64,000 bases of DNA from Rhizobium altiplani (GCF_001542405.1 NZ_LNCD01000140.1:162062-226061); one strand, 5' to 3'. Positions 18,543-27,491 are shown, counted from the first letter of the stretch. Program-made: numbers and translations. The notes: generated by a model not told the origin, from the sequence alone.

Positions 18543-18562
18543 TATTTATTTTGGAGCCTTCC

Positions 18563-19135
18563 ATGTCCCTCTACGATCCCAAGACCACGGCCCTGATTTC
18601 CATCGATCTGCAGGGTTTTATCATTGCCAGGCCTGTCGCGCCCCATTCCGCCCAGCAGGTAATCGAAAATACCGCCACGATCGCCAAGTCGCTGAAATCC
18701 GCCGGCGGCACCACGATTTTCGTGACTGTCGGATTTTCCGCAGACTATGCCGATGCTGTCAACCAGCCGACTGACGAGCCGATTGCCTTCCCACAGGGTG
18801 GTCTGCCGGCCGAAGCCTTGCGCGAGCCGCCTGAGATCGCGGCGCTCACGTCCGATGTACGCATCACCAAGCATCAATGGAGCGCCTTTTACGGGACTGA
18901 AATGGACCTGCAGCTGCGCCGCCGCGGCATCAAGACCGTGATTCTCACCGGCATCGCCACCAATTTCGGTGTCGAAGCCACCATTCGCGATGCCTTCGCG
19001 CACAATTATGCGGTCATCGCCGTCGAGGATGCGATGACGACGTTCTCGGCCGAGATGCATGCCTTTGCCTGCGAGCGCATCTTCCCGCGCCTTGCCCGGG
19101 TGCGCAAAACCGCCGACATTCTTGCTAACGCCTGA
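18563..19135 (+). CDS. isochorismatase-fold (cysteine hydrolase superfamily) protein lacking the catalytic cysteine
   Basis: The product is 190 residues. The fold is recognisable from ALISIDLQGF (catalytic Asp), ITKHQWSAFYGTEMDLQLR (catalytic Lys) and VILTGIATNFGVEATIRDAF. In nicotinamidases and other cysteine hydrolases the last motif has a nucleophilic Cys at the position occupied here by Gly. True isochorismatases also lack that Cys, so it may be a vinyl-ether hydrolase or an unknown activity. The ATG at 18563 follows TTGGAGCC; the upstream TTG would only add four residues. The gene is divergent from a TetR repressor with two shared operators. Confidence 0.82.
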   Translation: MSLYDPKTTALISIDLQGFIIARPVAPHSAQQVIENTATIAKSLKSAGGTTIFVTVGFSADYADAVNQPTDEPIAFPQGGLPAEALREPPEIAALTSDVRITKHQWSAFYGTEMDLQLRRRGIKTVILTGIATNFGVEATIRDAFAHNYAVIAVEDAMTTFSAEMHAFACERIFPRLARVRKTADILANA

Positions 19136-19253
19136 GCCTCACAATGCTGCCCGACTGGGCATGGGCAAAAACATCGATTCACCAAAATTGCTTTTCACGG
19201 TAGATTCGATCGCAAATCACTCGGCCGCGGCCCGCAGACGCTCAGGACATGGC

Positions 19254-20324
19254 ATGGCGCTCCATACCACCAGGACTTTCCAGACTTTTTTGAAATTGGC
19301 ATTCGCCGGCGTGCTCGGCGCAAGCCTTGCTGCCGGCGAAGCCGGCGCCGAACAGAAGCAACCGAATCCCGGGAGCGCCAAGGCGATTTTCGGTTCCGTC
19401 TCCCTGCCGAACCAGGGTGCGGCGCAGCCTTTCGGCTTCTATGCGAAAGGCTGCATGTCCGGCGCTGTCGCGCTGCCGGTCGATGGGCCGACCTGGCAGA
19501 CCATGCGGCTTTCGCGCAATCGCCGCTGGGGCAATCCGGCGATGATCTCGCTCCTGGAGCGGCTGTCTCGTGATGCGGCACAGTATGATGGATGGCCGGG
19601 CCTGCTCGTCGGCGACATCTCGCAGCCGCGCGGCGGGCCGATGTTCAACGGCCATGCTTCGCACCAGATCGGACTTGATGCAGATGTCTGGCTGACGCCA
19701 ATGCCCGCTCATCCTCTGAGCATCGAGGAACGTGAAACGCTGCCTTTCACGACGATGCTGCAGAAGAATGCGTTTCTGACGATAAATCCCAATGTCTGGA
19801 CCGAATCGCGCGCCCGCCTGTTGATGCGCGCGGCGAGCTATCCGCAGGTCGAGCGGATCTTCGTCAATCCGGCCATCAAGAAGAAGATGTGCGACACCTG
19901 GACGGGCGACCGCACCAATCTCGGCAAGCTGCGGCCGATCTACGGTCACGATTCACACTTCCACATCCGCATCAAGTGCCCGCCGGGCACAACCTCTTGC
20001 AAGCCGCAAGCGCCGGTGCCCGCCGATGATGGATGCGGCAAGCCGCTCGCATGGTGGTTCACGAAGGAACCATGGGCGCCGCCGAAGCCGCCAAAGCCCG
20101 GCACGAAGCCCGTCAAGCCGCGCGAAGTCATGGTCTCCGATCTTCCGAACGCTTGCTCGTCGGTTCTCGCAGCGCCATCCGTCGACTCCATTCAGGCCGC
20201 GACGTTTGGTGGAACCCCCGGCGCTCCGGCGATTGCGCCGATGGCGGTGATGCCTGCAGCGGCATCCGACGATGCACTGCCTGACATCGGCCCGGTGCCG
20301 GACGACAAGCCGTCCGGTGAGTAG
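19254..20324 (+). CDS. mepA: penicillin-insensitive murein endopeptidase
   Basis: The product is about 356 residues, longer than the roughly 270 of E. coli MepA because of a Pro/Ala-rich C-terminal tail after residue 290. MepA is a periplasmic zinc LAS-type peptidase that cuts D-Ala-meso-DAP cross-links in peptidoglycan. Visible landmarks are MISLLERLSRDAAQYDGWPGLLVGDISQPRGG, the zinc motif SHQIGLDADVW (H..D) and HDSHFHIRIKCP (HxH). A signal peptide is present (hydrophobic LKLAFAGVLGASLAAG). The start at 19254 follows AGGACATGGC; an in-frame ATG at 19158 would place an unusual leader before the signal. Confidence 0.9.
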   Translation: MALHTTRTFQTFLKLAFAGVLGASLAAGEAGAEQKQPNPGSAKAIFGSVSLPNQGAAQPFGFYAKGCMSGAVALPVDGPTWQTMRLSRNRRWGNPAMISLLERLSRDAAQYDGWPGLLVGDISQPRGGPMFNGHASHQIGLDADVWLTPMPAHPLSIEERETLPFTTMLQKNAFLTINPNVWTESRARLLMRAASYPQVERIFVNPAIKKKMCDTWTGDRTNLGKLRPIYGHDSHFHIRIKCPPGTTSCKPQAPVPADDGCGKPLAWWFTKEPWAPPKPPKPGTKPVKPREVMVSDLPNACSSVLAAPSVDSIQAATFGGTPGAPAIAPMAVMPAAASDDALPDIGPVPDDKPSGE

Positions 20325-20415
20325 GCGTTGCCATGGGGGCGACGGTCTTTCAAAAGACGGACGCTTCGTATAGAAGCAGCCAAATCGATTGAATTTTCAG
20401 GCGGAGGTCCTTTTC

Positions 20416-20796
20416 ATGGCCGGCGGCAAGTGCCTTGCATTGATTGCGCATGACCAGAAGAAGGACGACATGGCGGAGTTCGCACGCCGCCACCGCGAGA
20501 CATTCGCGAACTGGAAGATTGTCGCCACCGGCACGACCGGCGGCCGCGTGTTGGAGGCTGCTCCAGACCTCGACGTGACACGCTTGAAGAGCGGCCCGCT
20601 CGGCGGCGACCAGCAGATCGGTGCCCTGATTGCCACAGGCGAAGTCGACGTGTTGATCTTTTTTGTCGATCCTCTGACGCCGATGCCGCATGATGTCGAT
20701 GTCAAGGCTTTGATGCGGCTTGCAATCGTCTACGATATCCCGATGGCGCTGAACGAAGCGACCGCCGACAAGCTTATTGCCACCCTTCACGCGTAA
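20416..20796 (+). CDS. mgsA: methylglyoxal synthase
   Basis: The product is 126 residues. It converts dihydroxyacetone phosphate to methylglyoxal and phosphate, a bypass of lower glycolysis. Landmarks are LIAHDQKKDDM, ATGTTGGRV (phosphate site), KSGPLGGDQQIGA with the catalytic Asp, and FFVDPLTPMPHDVDVKAL. The start at 20416 follows GGCGGAGGTCC at good spacing; the open frame extends nine codons upstream. It stands directly before glk, 36 bases away, so sugar-phosphate genes are grouped. Confidence 0.94.
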   Translation: MAGGKCLALIAHDQKKDDMAEFARRHRETFANWKIVATGTTGGRVLEAAPDLDVTRLKSGPLGGDQQIGALIATGEVDVLIFFVDPLTPMPHDVDVKALMRLAIVYDIPMALNEATADKLIATLHA

Positions 20797-20832
20797 CCGG
20801 CGCTAGAATAGCGCGCACGCACGGAACCTGCC

Positions 20833-21858
20833 ATGCCCCAGCTCGATACCCGCGACACCGCCATGCCCTTCCCGATCCTGATCGGCGATATCGGCGGCAC
20901 CAATGCCCGTTTTGCGATCATCCCCGACGCCACGGCAGAGCAGATCCATTTTCCGAATGTCCGCACCGCCGATTTCGAGACGATCGACGATGCGATCCGT
21001 AGCTGCATTCTCGAAAAGAGCAGCCTGCGGCCGCGCTCGGCGATTCTCGCCGTCGCCGGACCGATCAGCGCGGACGAGATCCCGCTGACGAACTGCGACT
21101 GGGTTGTCCGCCCGCGCACGATGATCGCTGGCCTCGGCATCGAGGACGTGCTCGTTGTCAACGACTTTGAGGCGCAGGCCCTGGCAATTGCCAACCTCTC
21201 GGACGAGAACCGCGAGCGCCTTGGCGATGCGTCGGGCAAAATGGTCGCATCCCGTGTCGTCCTCGGCCCCGGCACCGGCCTCGGCGTCGGCGGCCTCGTC
21301 CATGCACGCGGCTCATGGATTCCGGTGCCGGGCGAGGGTGGTCACGTCGATCTCGGGCCACGCACCGCGCGAGACCTGCAGATCTTCCCGCATGTGGAAA
21401 CGATTGAGGGCCGTGTCTCGGCAGAGCAGATCCTTTGCGGCCGTGGTATCGTCAATCTCTACCTGGCGATCTGCACGGCGGATGGCATCGAGCCCGTTTA
21501 CGCCGACCCTGCTGATATCACCTCGCACGCGCTCGCCGGCTCCGACCCGGTTGCCGTCGAGACGATCAGCCTGTTCTCGACCTATCTCGGCCGTGTCGCC
21601 GGCGACATGGCGATGATCTTCATGGCCCGCGGCGGCGTCTTCCTTTCCGGCGGTATCTCGCAGAAGATCCTGCCGGCGCTGAAGAAGCCGGAATTCCGTG
21701 CCGCGTTCGAGGATAAGGCGCCGCATTCCGAGCTGCTTTCGACGATCCCGACCTATGTCGTCACCCACCCGCTTGCGGCTGTCGCAGGGCTCTCGTCCTA
21801 TGCCCGCAACCCCGAGAGCTTCGGCGTCTCGACCGACGGCCGCCGCTGGCGGGCGTAA
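20833..21858 (+). CDS. glk: glucokinase
   Basis: The product is 341 residues, the length of the proteobacterial Glk family. It phosphorylates glucose with ATP in the cytoplasm. The N-terminal phosphate loop is LIGDIGGTNARFAI, the adenosine-side motif is LGPGTGLGVGGLV, and the catalytic Asp lies in VVNDFEAQALA. An in-frame ATG ten codons in (MPFPIL) is an alternative start. The gene follows mgsA and precedes the ABC exporter gene in the same direction. Confidence 0.94.
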   Translation: MPQLDTRDTAMPFPILIGDIGGTNARFAIIPDATAEQIHFPNVRTADFETIDDAIRSCILEKSSLRPRSAILAVAGPISADEIPLTNCDWVVRPRTMIAGLGIEDVLVVNDFEAQALAIANLSDENRERLGDASGKMVASRVVLGPGTGLGVGGLVHARGSWIPVPGEGGHVDLGPRTARDLQIFPHVETIEGRVSAEQILCGRGIVNLYLAICTADGIEPVYADPADITSHALAGSDPVAVETISLFSTYLGRVAGDMAMIFMARGGVFLSGGISQKILPALKKPEFRAAFEDKAPHSELLSTIPTYVVTHPLAAVAGLSSYARNPESFGVSTDGRRWRA

Positions 21859-21953
21859 CACTCTGGTCAAAAGGCTGCCAACTCTTTATAGACCCGCGCG
21901 AGCGCACGCAGTCATGAGGACATGCGTGTCCTGACACACAGGAAGACTGATTT

Positions 21954-23741
21954 TTGCAAGCACCGGACACCAAGCAGACGCCCGTAAACAGCGACAGCAT
22001 CACCGGCATCTTGAAGCGCATCATCGCAGAGAACGGCCGGGATCATCTCTGGGGCTATGTTTTCGCGATCAGCTGCCTCGTCATCGTTGCCTTGTCGACG
22101 GCGTACACCGCCTGGATCATGAAGTCTGTCATCAACGAGGCGTTCGAACACCGACGTGCCGACATCGTCTGGGTGATCTGTTTCACCATCTTCGTAGCCT
22201 TCGTGTTGCGCGGCTTTGCAAGCTACGGTCAGGCGGTGGTGCTGTCGAAGATCGGCAACAACATCGTGGCGCGGTACCAGCAGCGTGCCTATGCGCACCT
22301 GATGAAGCTGTCGCTCGGATACTTCAACCAGACACGCTCGGCTCACGTCGTTGCACAGCTCAATCAGAACATCGGCGGCATCCGTGATGTGATGAACCTG
22401 ACGATCACGTCGACGGTGCGCGATCTCCTGACGTTCGTCTCCCTGCTCGCCGTTATGATCATTCAGGATCCGCTGCTCAGCCTGGCGGTGTTTGTTCTGG
22501 CGCCGCCTCTTCTTTATGCACTGCGATACGTGTCGAAGCGGCTTCGCGTGGCGACCAAGGAGGCGATCAACGTCAACAGCCACGTTGCCGGTGCGATGCA
22601 GGAAACCATCCAGGGTATCGCCATCGTCAAGGCCTTCACCATGGAGCGCCAGCTCGAGCAGAAGGTCGACAAGCTTGTCCAAAGCGCGGAATGGCGCGCC
22701 AACCGCATCGCCCGCCTGTCCGAACGCACGGCGCCACTTACCGAAAGCTTCGCCGGCCTGGCGGTGGCGAGCGTCCTTGCCTATGCCGCTTACGGGACGA
22801 TCTATAACAACATTCCGCCGGGCGCCTTCTTCTCCTTCGTAACGGCATTGCTGCTCGCCTATGATCCGGCGCGCCGCCTCGCACGCCTTCAGGTGCAGAT
22901 GGAGCGTGCCGTCGTCAACGCCCGCATGATCTATGAATTTCTCGATACGGTGCCGCATCAGCGCGATGTGCCCGGCGCAAAGCCGCTCGTCGTGACGGAA
23001 GCCAAGATAGAGTTCCGCAACGTCTCCTTCGCCTATGGCGACGATGAAGTTCTTCGCGATGTCAGCCTTGTTGCCGATGGCGGAAAGACGACGGCACTCG
23101 TCGGCCCGTCGGGCGCCGGCAAATCGACGATCATCACGCTCATTCCGCGCTTCTACGATCCGAAGGCAGGCCAGATCCTGATCGATGGTCAGGACATTGC
23201 GCATGTGACGAAACGGTCGCTGCGCGAGCAGTTGGCCTATGTCTCCCAGCAGCCTTATCTCTTTGAAGGTTCGATCCGCGACAACATCCGCTACGGCCGC
23301 CCGGAGGCGACGGATGAGGATGTTGAGCGCGCCGCGCGCCTTGCCTATGCGCACGAGTTCATCCTGGCGCAGCCGCAAGGCTACGACACGCCGGTCGGCG
23401 AGAACGGCGTGACGCTTTCCGGCGGCCAGCGCCAACGGCTTTCGATCGCCCGCGCCCTTGTCCGCAACGCGCCGATCCTGCTCCTGGATGAGGCGACCTC
23501 GGCACTGGACACGGAGTCGGAAGCCGCGGTGCAGAAGGCACTCGATGGCGCCATGGTCGGACGCACGGTGGTTGTCATTGCCCACCGCCTGTCCACCGTT
23601 GTCCGCGCCGACAAGATCGTCGTCATGCAACAGGGCCGCGTCATCGAAGAAGGCAATCACGATAGCCTTGCGCAGCGTAGCGACGGTCTTTACGCTCGCC
23701 TCAACAATCTTCAGAGGCCAGCCGCCTCGGATGCCCGCTGA
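21954..23741 (+). CDS. MsbA-like ABC exporter, fused permease and ATPase
   Basis: The product is 595 residues. A six-helix exporter domain (about 35-325) is followed by an ATPase domain with Walker A GPSGAGKST, signature LSGGQRQRLS, Walker B ILLLDEATSALD and the switch His in VIAHRLSTV. This is the half-size exporter layout of MsbA and related lipid or drug transporters; the substrate cannot be read from sequence. Translation most likely starts at the TTG at 21954, with AGGAAG about 10 bases upstream. It sits between glk and dapB in the same direction. Confidence 0.9.
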   Translation: MQAPDTKQTPVNSDSITGILKRIIAENGRDHLWGYVFAISCLVIVALSTAYTAWIMKSVINEAFEHRRADIVWVICFTIFVAFVLRGFASYGQAVVLSKIGNNIVARYQQRAYAHLMKLSLGYFNQTRSAHVVAQLNQNIGGIRDVMNLTITSTVRDLLTFVSLLAVMIIQDPLLSLAVFVLAPPLLYALRYVSKRLRVATKEAINVNSHVAGAMQETIQGIAIVKAFTMERQLEQKVDKLVQSAEWRANRIARLSERTAPLTESFAGLAVASVLAYAAYGTIYNNIPPGAFFSFVTALLLAYDPARRLARLQVQMERAVVNARMIYEFLDTVPHQRDVPGAKPLVVTEAKIEFRNVSFAYGDDEVLRDVSLVADGGKTTALVGPSGAGKSTIITLIPRFYDPKAGQILIDGQDIAHVTKRSLREQLAYVSQQPYLFEGSIRDNIRYGRPEATDEDVERAARLAYAHEFILAQPQGYDTPVGENGVTLSGGQRQRLSIARALVRNAPILLLDEATSALDTESEAAVQKALDGAMVGRTVVVIAHRLSTVVRADKIVVMQQGRVIEEGNHDSLAQRSDGLYARLNNLQRPAASDAR

Positions 23742-23758
23742 TAGGATGATCGACTGAC

Positions 23759-24583
23759 ATGACCGATGCTGCGATGAAACTGGTTGTAGTTGGCGCGGCA
23801 GGGCGCATGGGGCAGACGCTCATCCGTCTCATCCACGCCATCGATGGCGTGACGCTGCATGCCGCGGTCGAACGTCCGGGCTCTCCCTTCGTCGGCAAGG
23901 ATGCTGGCGAAATTGCCGGTCTCGGCGCGAATGGCGTTATCATCGGCGATGATCCGCTGGCGGCCTTTCTGCATGCCGAAGGCGTCCTCGATTTCACGTC
24001 GCCCGCCGGCACCGTGGAGTTCGCGGCGCTGGCTGCGCAGGCGCGCATTGTCCATGTCATCGGCACGACCGGCTGCTCTGCTGATGACGATGCGAAGATC
24101 GCGGCCGCGGCGCGTCACGCCCGTGTCGTCAAATCAGGCAATATGGGGCTCGGCGTGAACCTGCTCAGTGTTCTTGTCGAGCAGGCCGCTCGTGCACTGG
24201 ATCCCGCAGACTGGGATATCGAAGTGCTTGAAATGCACCACAAGCGCAAGGTCGATGCCCCTTCGGGCACGGCGCTGCTCTTGGGTGATGCGGCTGCAAA
24301 GGGCAGGGGCGTCGATCTCGCCTCGCATTCGGTGCGGGTGCGCGACGGCCACACCGGTCCGCGCGAGCAGGGCACAATCGGGTTTGCCACGCTGCGCGGC
24401 GGCTCGGTTGTCGGCGAGCATTCGGTGATCTTTGCCGGAGAAGGCGAAACGGTGACGATGTCGCACAGCGCCACCGATCGCTCGATCTTCGGCCGCGGTG
24501 CCGTCAAGGCAGCGCTCTGGGCGCGCGACAAGAAGCCCGGTCTCTATTCCATGCTCGACGTGCTCGGGCTTTCTTCAAAGTAA
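23759..24583 (+). CDS. dapB: 4-hydroxy-tetrahydrodipicolinate reductase
   Basis: The product is 274 residues. It reduces the dapA product with NAD(P)H in the lysine and meso-diaminopimelate pathway. The cofactor loop is VVVGAAGRMGQTL; the TSPAGTVEF and IGTTG blocks follow; the catalytic motif is EMHHKRKVDAPSGTAL, with the general acid/base His and Lys. It begins 17 bases after the exporter stop and is followed 21 bases later by gpmA, so the three are likely co-transcribed. Confidence 0.96.
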   Translation: MTDAAMKLVVVGAAGRMGQTLIRLIHAIDGVTLHAAVERPGSPFVGKDAGEIAGLGANGVIIGDDPLAAFLHAEGVLDFTSPAGTVEFAALAAQARIVHVIGTTGCSADDDAKIAAAARHARVVKSGNMGLGVNLLSVLVEQAARALDPADWDIEVLEMHHKRKVDAPSGTALLLGDAAAKGRGVDLASHSVRVRDGHTGPREQGTIGFATLRGGSVVGEHSVIFAGEGETVTMSHSATDRSIFGRGAVKAALWARDKKPGLYSMLDVLGLSSK

Positions 24584-24604
24584 TCTATTTCGGAGGCATT
24601 TTTC

Positions 24605-25240
24605 ATGAGCGGCACTCTCGTCCTCGTTCGCCACGGCCAGAGCGACTGGAACCTCAAGAACCTTTTCACCGGCTGGAAGGACCCTGAACTGACCGAGCTC
24701 GGCATTCAGGAAGCCAACACCGGCGGCAAGGCGCTCGCCGATTACGGCATCAAGTTCGACGTCGCCTTCACCTCGGACCTGAAGCGCGCCCAGGACACCC
24801 TGAAGATCATTCTCGACAACGTCGGTCAGCCGGACCTCAAGACCTTCAAGGATCAGGCGCTGAACGAGCGCGATTACGGCGATCTTTCCGGCCTCAACAA
24901 GGATGACGCCCGCGCCAAGTGGGGCGAGGAGCAGGTCCACATCTGGCGTCGCTCCTACGATGTACCGCCTCCGGGCGGCGAAAGCCTGCGCGACACCGGT
25001 GCCCGCGTCTGGCCTTACTACCTGACGGAAATCCTGCCCAGGGTCCTGCGCGGCGAAAAGGTGCTGGTCGCTGCCCATGGCAACTCGCTGCGTTCGCTTG
25101 TCATGGTGCTCGACCGCCTGACCAAGGAACAGATCCTCGCGCTCAATCTCGCGACGGGCGTTCCCATGGTCTACAAGCTCAACGCCGACTCGACCGTCGC
25201 TTCCAAGGAAGTGCTCGGCGACATGTCCGGCGCGCATTGA
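24605..25240 (+). CDS. gpmA: 2,3-bisphosphoglycerate-dependent phosphoglycerate mutase
   Basis: The product is 211 residues, the short form typical of alphaproteobacteria rather than the roughly 250 of E. coli. The phosphohistidine motif is LVLVRHGQSDWNLKNLFTGW, with ALNERDYGDLSG and the second catalytic His in VLVAAHGNSLRSL. It interconverts 3- and 2-phosphoglycerate. A GGAGG ribosome binding site lies 10 bases upstream. GC-rich inverted sequence follows the stop (GGCGCCGCGC ... GCGCGGCGCTTTT, 25245-25282) and probably serves as terminator. Confidence 0.95.
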   Translation: MSGTLVLVRHGQSDWNLKNLFTGWKDPELTELGIQEANTGGKALADYGIKFDVAFTSDLKRAQDTLKIILDNVGQPDLKTFKDQALNERDYGDLSGLNKDDARAKWGEEQVHIWRRSYDVPPPGGESLRDTGARVWPYYLTEILPRVLRGEKVLVAAHGNSLRSLVMVLDRLTKEQILALNLATGVPMVYKLNADSTVASKEVLGDMSGAH

Positions 25241-25244
25241 CATC

Positions 25245-25282
25245 AAGGCGCCGCGCATCTGTTGTTGCTGCGCGGCGCTTTT
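25245..25282 (+). terminator. probable intrinsic terminator of gpmA
   Basis: AAGGCGCCGCGC at 25245-25256 pairs with GCGCGGCGCTTT at 25269-25280, with one internal imperfection, around a 12-base loop. The 3' arm runs into a short T stretch. It lies a few bases beyond the gpmA stop and before the convergent HxlR gene. Confidence 0.65.
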
Positions 25283-25304
25283 CCAACTTGTTGGCACCGG
25301 CTTT

Positions 25305-25718
25305 TTAGCCTTCTGACGTGCTTTCCGCCTGAGGCGCCTTCTTCCGGGCAGCCTCGAAATCCGGCAGACGATTGGCGATCCACTGCCAGAGCGTCACCAC
25401 CTCCACCAGAAGCTCACCGCCAAGCGGCGTCAATTCGTATTCCACGCGTGGCGGCACCTGCGGGTAGAGCGTCCGCGTCACTAGCCCGTCGCTCTCAAGC
25501 GTCCGCAGCGTCTGCGTCAGCACCTTCTGGCTGATCCCTTCCACCCGTTCCAGAACGCGCGAAAAGCGCAAGGGGCCTTTTGCCTCAGCCAATATGTGCA
25601 TGACGCGCAGCGGCCATTTGGCACTGGCGCGCTCCAGCATCGCGCGCGCAAGCGCGTCCTCCTCGTCCGTCAGCGTTTCACAGAAGTCGAATGTATGATC
25701 GTTCAGGACGGTTACCAT
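25305..25718 (-). CDS. HxlR family transcriptional regulator
   Basis: The product is about 137 residues. The family's winged-helix pattern is clear: WPLRVMHILAEAKGPLRFSRVLERVEGISQKVLTQTLRTLESDGLVTR, then VEYELTPLGGELL. HxlR proteins are small homodimeric regulators that sense electrophiles or redox stress. The first part lacks the Cys found in many HxlR sensors; one Cys is present near residue 12 (DFCETL). The ATG at 25718 is preferred to the upstream one at 25811, which would cover the promoter. It is divergent from the SDR gene, the classic target arrangement. Confidence 0.87.
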   Translation of the reverse strand: MVTVLNDHTFDFCETLTDEEDALARAMLERASAKWPLRVMHILAEAKGPLRFSRVLERVEGISQKVLTQTLRTLESDGLVTRTLYPQVPPRVEYELTPLGGELLVEVVTLWQWIANRLPDFEAARKKAPQAESTSEG

Positions 25719-25747
25719 AAGGTATGTATAGATCCTCAGGGTACCTT
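25710..25747. promoter_or_regulatory. probable HxlR operator in the regulator/SDR divergent promoter
   Basis: TACC-ATAA-GGTA (25713-25724) is followed by a second site centred on GGTACC (25740-25745); AAGGTA at 25719-25724 and TACCTT at 25742-25747 also form an inverted pair. The repeats cover the regulator's start codon and the space toward the SDR gene, as expected for autoregulation plus control of the neighbour. Confidence 0.5.
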
Positions 25748-25804
25748 CTTTCAAGATGAAACTGCCTCCCCTATATCCCTCGTGACGGATCAAGGAGGTT
25801 TCTG

Positions 25805-26671
25805 ATGTCACAGGTTTGGTTGATTACAGGCAGTTCCCGCGGCCTCGGCAGGGCGCTTGCGGAGGCGGTGCTGGCGGCAGGGCACAAGCTGGTCGCGACA
25901 GCGCGCGATCCTTCGCAGCTTGAAGACATTAAAAAGCGCTATGGCGACAACGTCCTGACGATATCTCTGGATGTCACCGACGAACAATCGGCCGCTTCCG
26001 CCGTGAAGGCGGCGGTAGAAACGTTCGGCCGCCTCGACGTGCTCGTCAACAATGCGGGCTACGGCGACGTCGGATCGATCGAGGACACCTGCCTTGCCGA
26101 TTTCCGCGCCCAGATCGAAACCAACCTGTTCGGAACGATCATCGTCACCAAGGCGGCCCTGCCGCTGATGCGTGAGCAGGGCTTCGGCCACATCATCCAG
26201 TTTTCCTCCGTCGGAGGTCGCATCGGCCCCGCCGGTCGCGCGCCCTATGCCGCGGCCAAGTGGGGCGTCGAGGGGTTTTCGGAGGTTCTCAACAGAGAGG
26301 TTGGCCCGCTCGGCCTCAAGGTGACGATTGTCGAGCCGGGCGGCTTCCGGACCGATTTCGCCGGTGCGTCCACGCAACTTCGCGAGGGTCGCCCGGAATA
26401 CGAAGACACGGTCGGCAAGATGGCTCGCTACCAGCGCGACTATAACGGCAAGCAGCCGGGCGACCCGGCGAAGGCGGCTGCCGCAGTGGTTTACGTGGCC
26501 AGCCTCGCCGAACCGCCGCTGCGCGTGCTGCTCGGCAGCGATGCGGTGCGCGGCGTCGAACAGAACGATGCCGTCAGGGCGGAGGCCCATCGGCAATGGC
26601 GCGACCTCAGCGTCTCCACCGATTTCGAACCCGGGGCGGGTGCGGGAAAGTTCCCTTGGGAGGGAAAATAG
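25805..26671 (+). CDS. short-chain dehydrogenase/reductase
   Basis: The product is 288 residues. The cofactor loop is LITGSSRGLGRAL near the N-terminus, NNAG at about residue 81, and the catalytic Ser-Tyr-Lys set is in FSSVGGRIGPAGRAPYAAAKWGVEGF. The TARDPSQ segment after strand 2 suggests NADP(H). The family reduces or oxidises a wide range of ketones and alcohols; substrate unknown. An excellent AAGGAGG lies before the ATG. It is divergent from the HxlR gene and is probably its main target. Confidence 0.9.
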   Translation: MSQVWLITGSSRGLGRALAEAVLAAGHKLVATARDPSQLEDIKKRYGDNVLTISLDVTDEQSAASAVKAAVETFGRLDVLVNNAGYGDVGSIEDTCLADFRAQIETNLFGTIIVTKAALPLMREQGFGHIIQFSSVGGRIGPAGRAPYAAAKWGVEGFSEVLNREVGPLGLKVTIVEPGGFRTDFAGASTQLREGRPEYEDTVGKMARYQRDYNGKQPGDPAKAAAAVVYVASLAEPPLRVLLGSDAVRGVEQNDAVRAEAHRQWRDLSVSTDFEPGAGAGKFPWEGK

Positions 26672-26730
26672 CCTTTTCGCTCGCGGACTATGGCAGAAAT
26701 CCCTGGGCCCCCGACACGACTCGCCTTCGC

Positions 26731-27462
26731 TTAGTTCTCGATCGTGAACTGCACGCGATCCGCTGAAAACCGCGTGATCGCGTATTGCACCGGAACGCCC
26801 TCGAGATCGGTGTTGACAGCCTTGGTGATGAGCACGATCGCTCCCGGTGTCAGTTCGAGCGCGGCAAGGTCGGCGGCATCGGCATGGGCGGCGGTGATCT
26901 CCGTCGTCGCGCGGACATAGTCGGAGAGGCCGAGGTCGGCAAAGGCACGGGTGATCGATTCCGTCTTCTCGTAGACTGCGGGCAAGCCCGCAAAGCGTTC
27001 CGCCGGAAACCAAGCCGTTGCGCACGAGACCGGCCGGTCGTCGGCCTTGCGCACCGTCTCCATGCGGATCACGGGCGCCCCCGCCCGCAGCTTCAGCCAG
27101 CGCGCCACCTCTTCGTCCGCTCTTTCCTCGCTGTGACTGAGCAGCAGCCCGCGCATCGCGCGCGCCTGCTCGCCGATCCCGGCCGTGAACCGCGTCCGCC
27201 TGGTGATCGGAAAGTTCAGACGCTCCTTGCGCTCAATCAGCGTGCCGCGTCCCTGCACGGCGCGCACGATCCCTTCCTGGGCAAGGGCTGCGATCGCGCT
27301 TCTGACGGTATGCCTGTTGACGCCGAACTGCTGCGCCAGAAGCGTCTCGGGCGGCACCATGCCGGTCTCGTCATAGGCACCGGCGCTGATCGCCTGGCGG
27401 ATGCGATCGGCGATCTGCCGCCAGAGCGCCACGCCCGTCTGTCTTTGTACCTGCCCAGCCAT
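26731..27462 (-). CDS. phnF: GntR family regulator of phosphonate metabolism PhnF
   Basis: The product is about 243 residues. The N-terminal GntR winged helix (LWRQIADRIRQAISAGAYDETGMVPPE, then FGVNRHTVRSAIAALAQEGIV) is followed by a UTRA ligand-binding domain (ITRRTRFTAGI through YAITRFSADRVQF). PhnF represses C-P lyase genes in known cases. The ATG at 27462 follows GAGGAGCGAA; an in-frame start at 27480 has no such site. It is divergent from phnG, with a PhnF-type dyad and a Pho-box-like repeat between them. Confidence 0.9.
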   Translation of the reverse strand: MAGQVQRQTGVALWRQIADRIRQAISAGAYDETGMVPPETLLAQQFGVNRHTVRSAIAALAQEGIVRAVQGRGTLIERKERLNFPITRRTRFTAGIGEQARAMRGLLLSHSEERADEEVARWLKLRAGAPVIRMETVRKADDRPVSCATAWFPAERFAGLPAVYEKTESITRAFADLGLSDYVRATTEITAAHADAADLAALELTPGAIVLITKAVNTDLEGVPVQYAITRFSADRVQFTIEN

Positions 27463-27473
27463 TTCGCTCCTCG

Positions 27474-27491
27474 ATGTCACACGCTTGTCAC
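27474..27491 (+). promoter_or_regulatory. Pho-box-like direct repeat upstream of phnG
   Basis: ATGTCACACGCTTGTCAC contains two copies of xTGTCAC with an 11-base period, the spacing of PhoB half-sites (consensus CTGTCAT, 4 bases, CTGTCAT). It lies 70 bases before the phnG start and just upstream of phnF, where PhoB could activate the phnG operon. Confidence 0.55.

Noticed and set aside
21912..23660. 582-codon open frame opposite the ABC exporter gene
   Set aside because: The plus-strand product has all ABC motifs; the minus-strand product has none and is rich in His, Arg and Asp.
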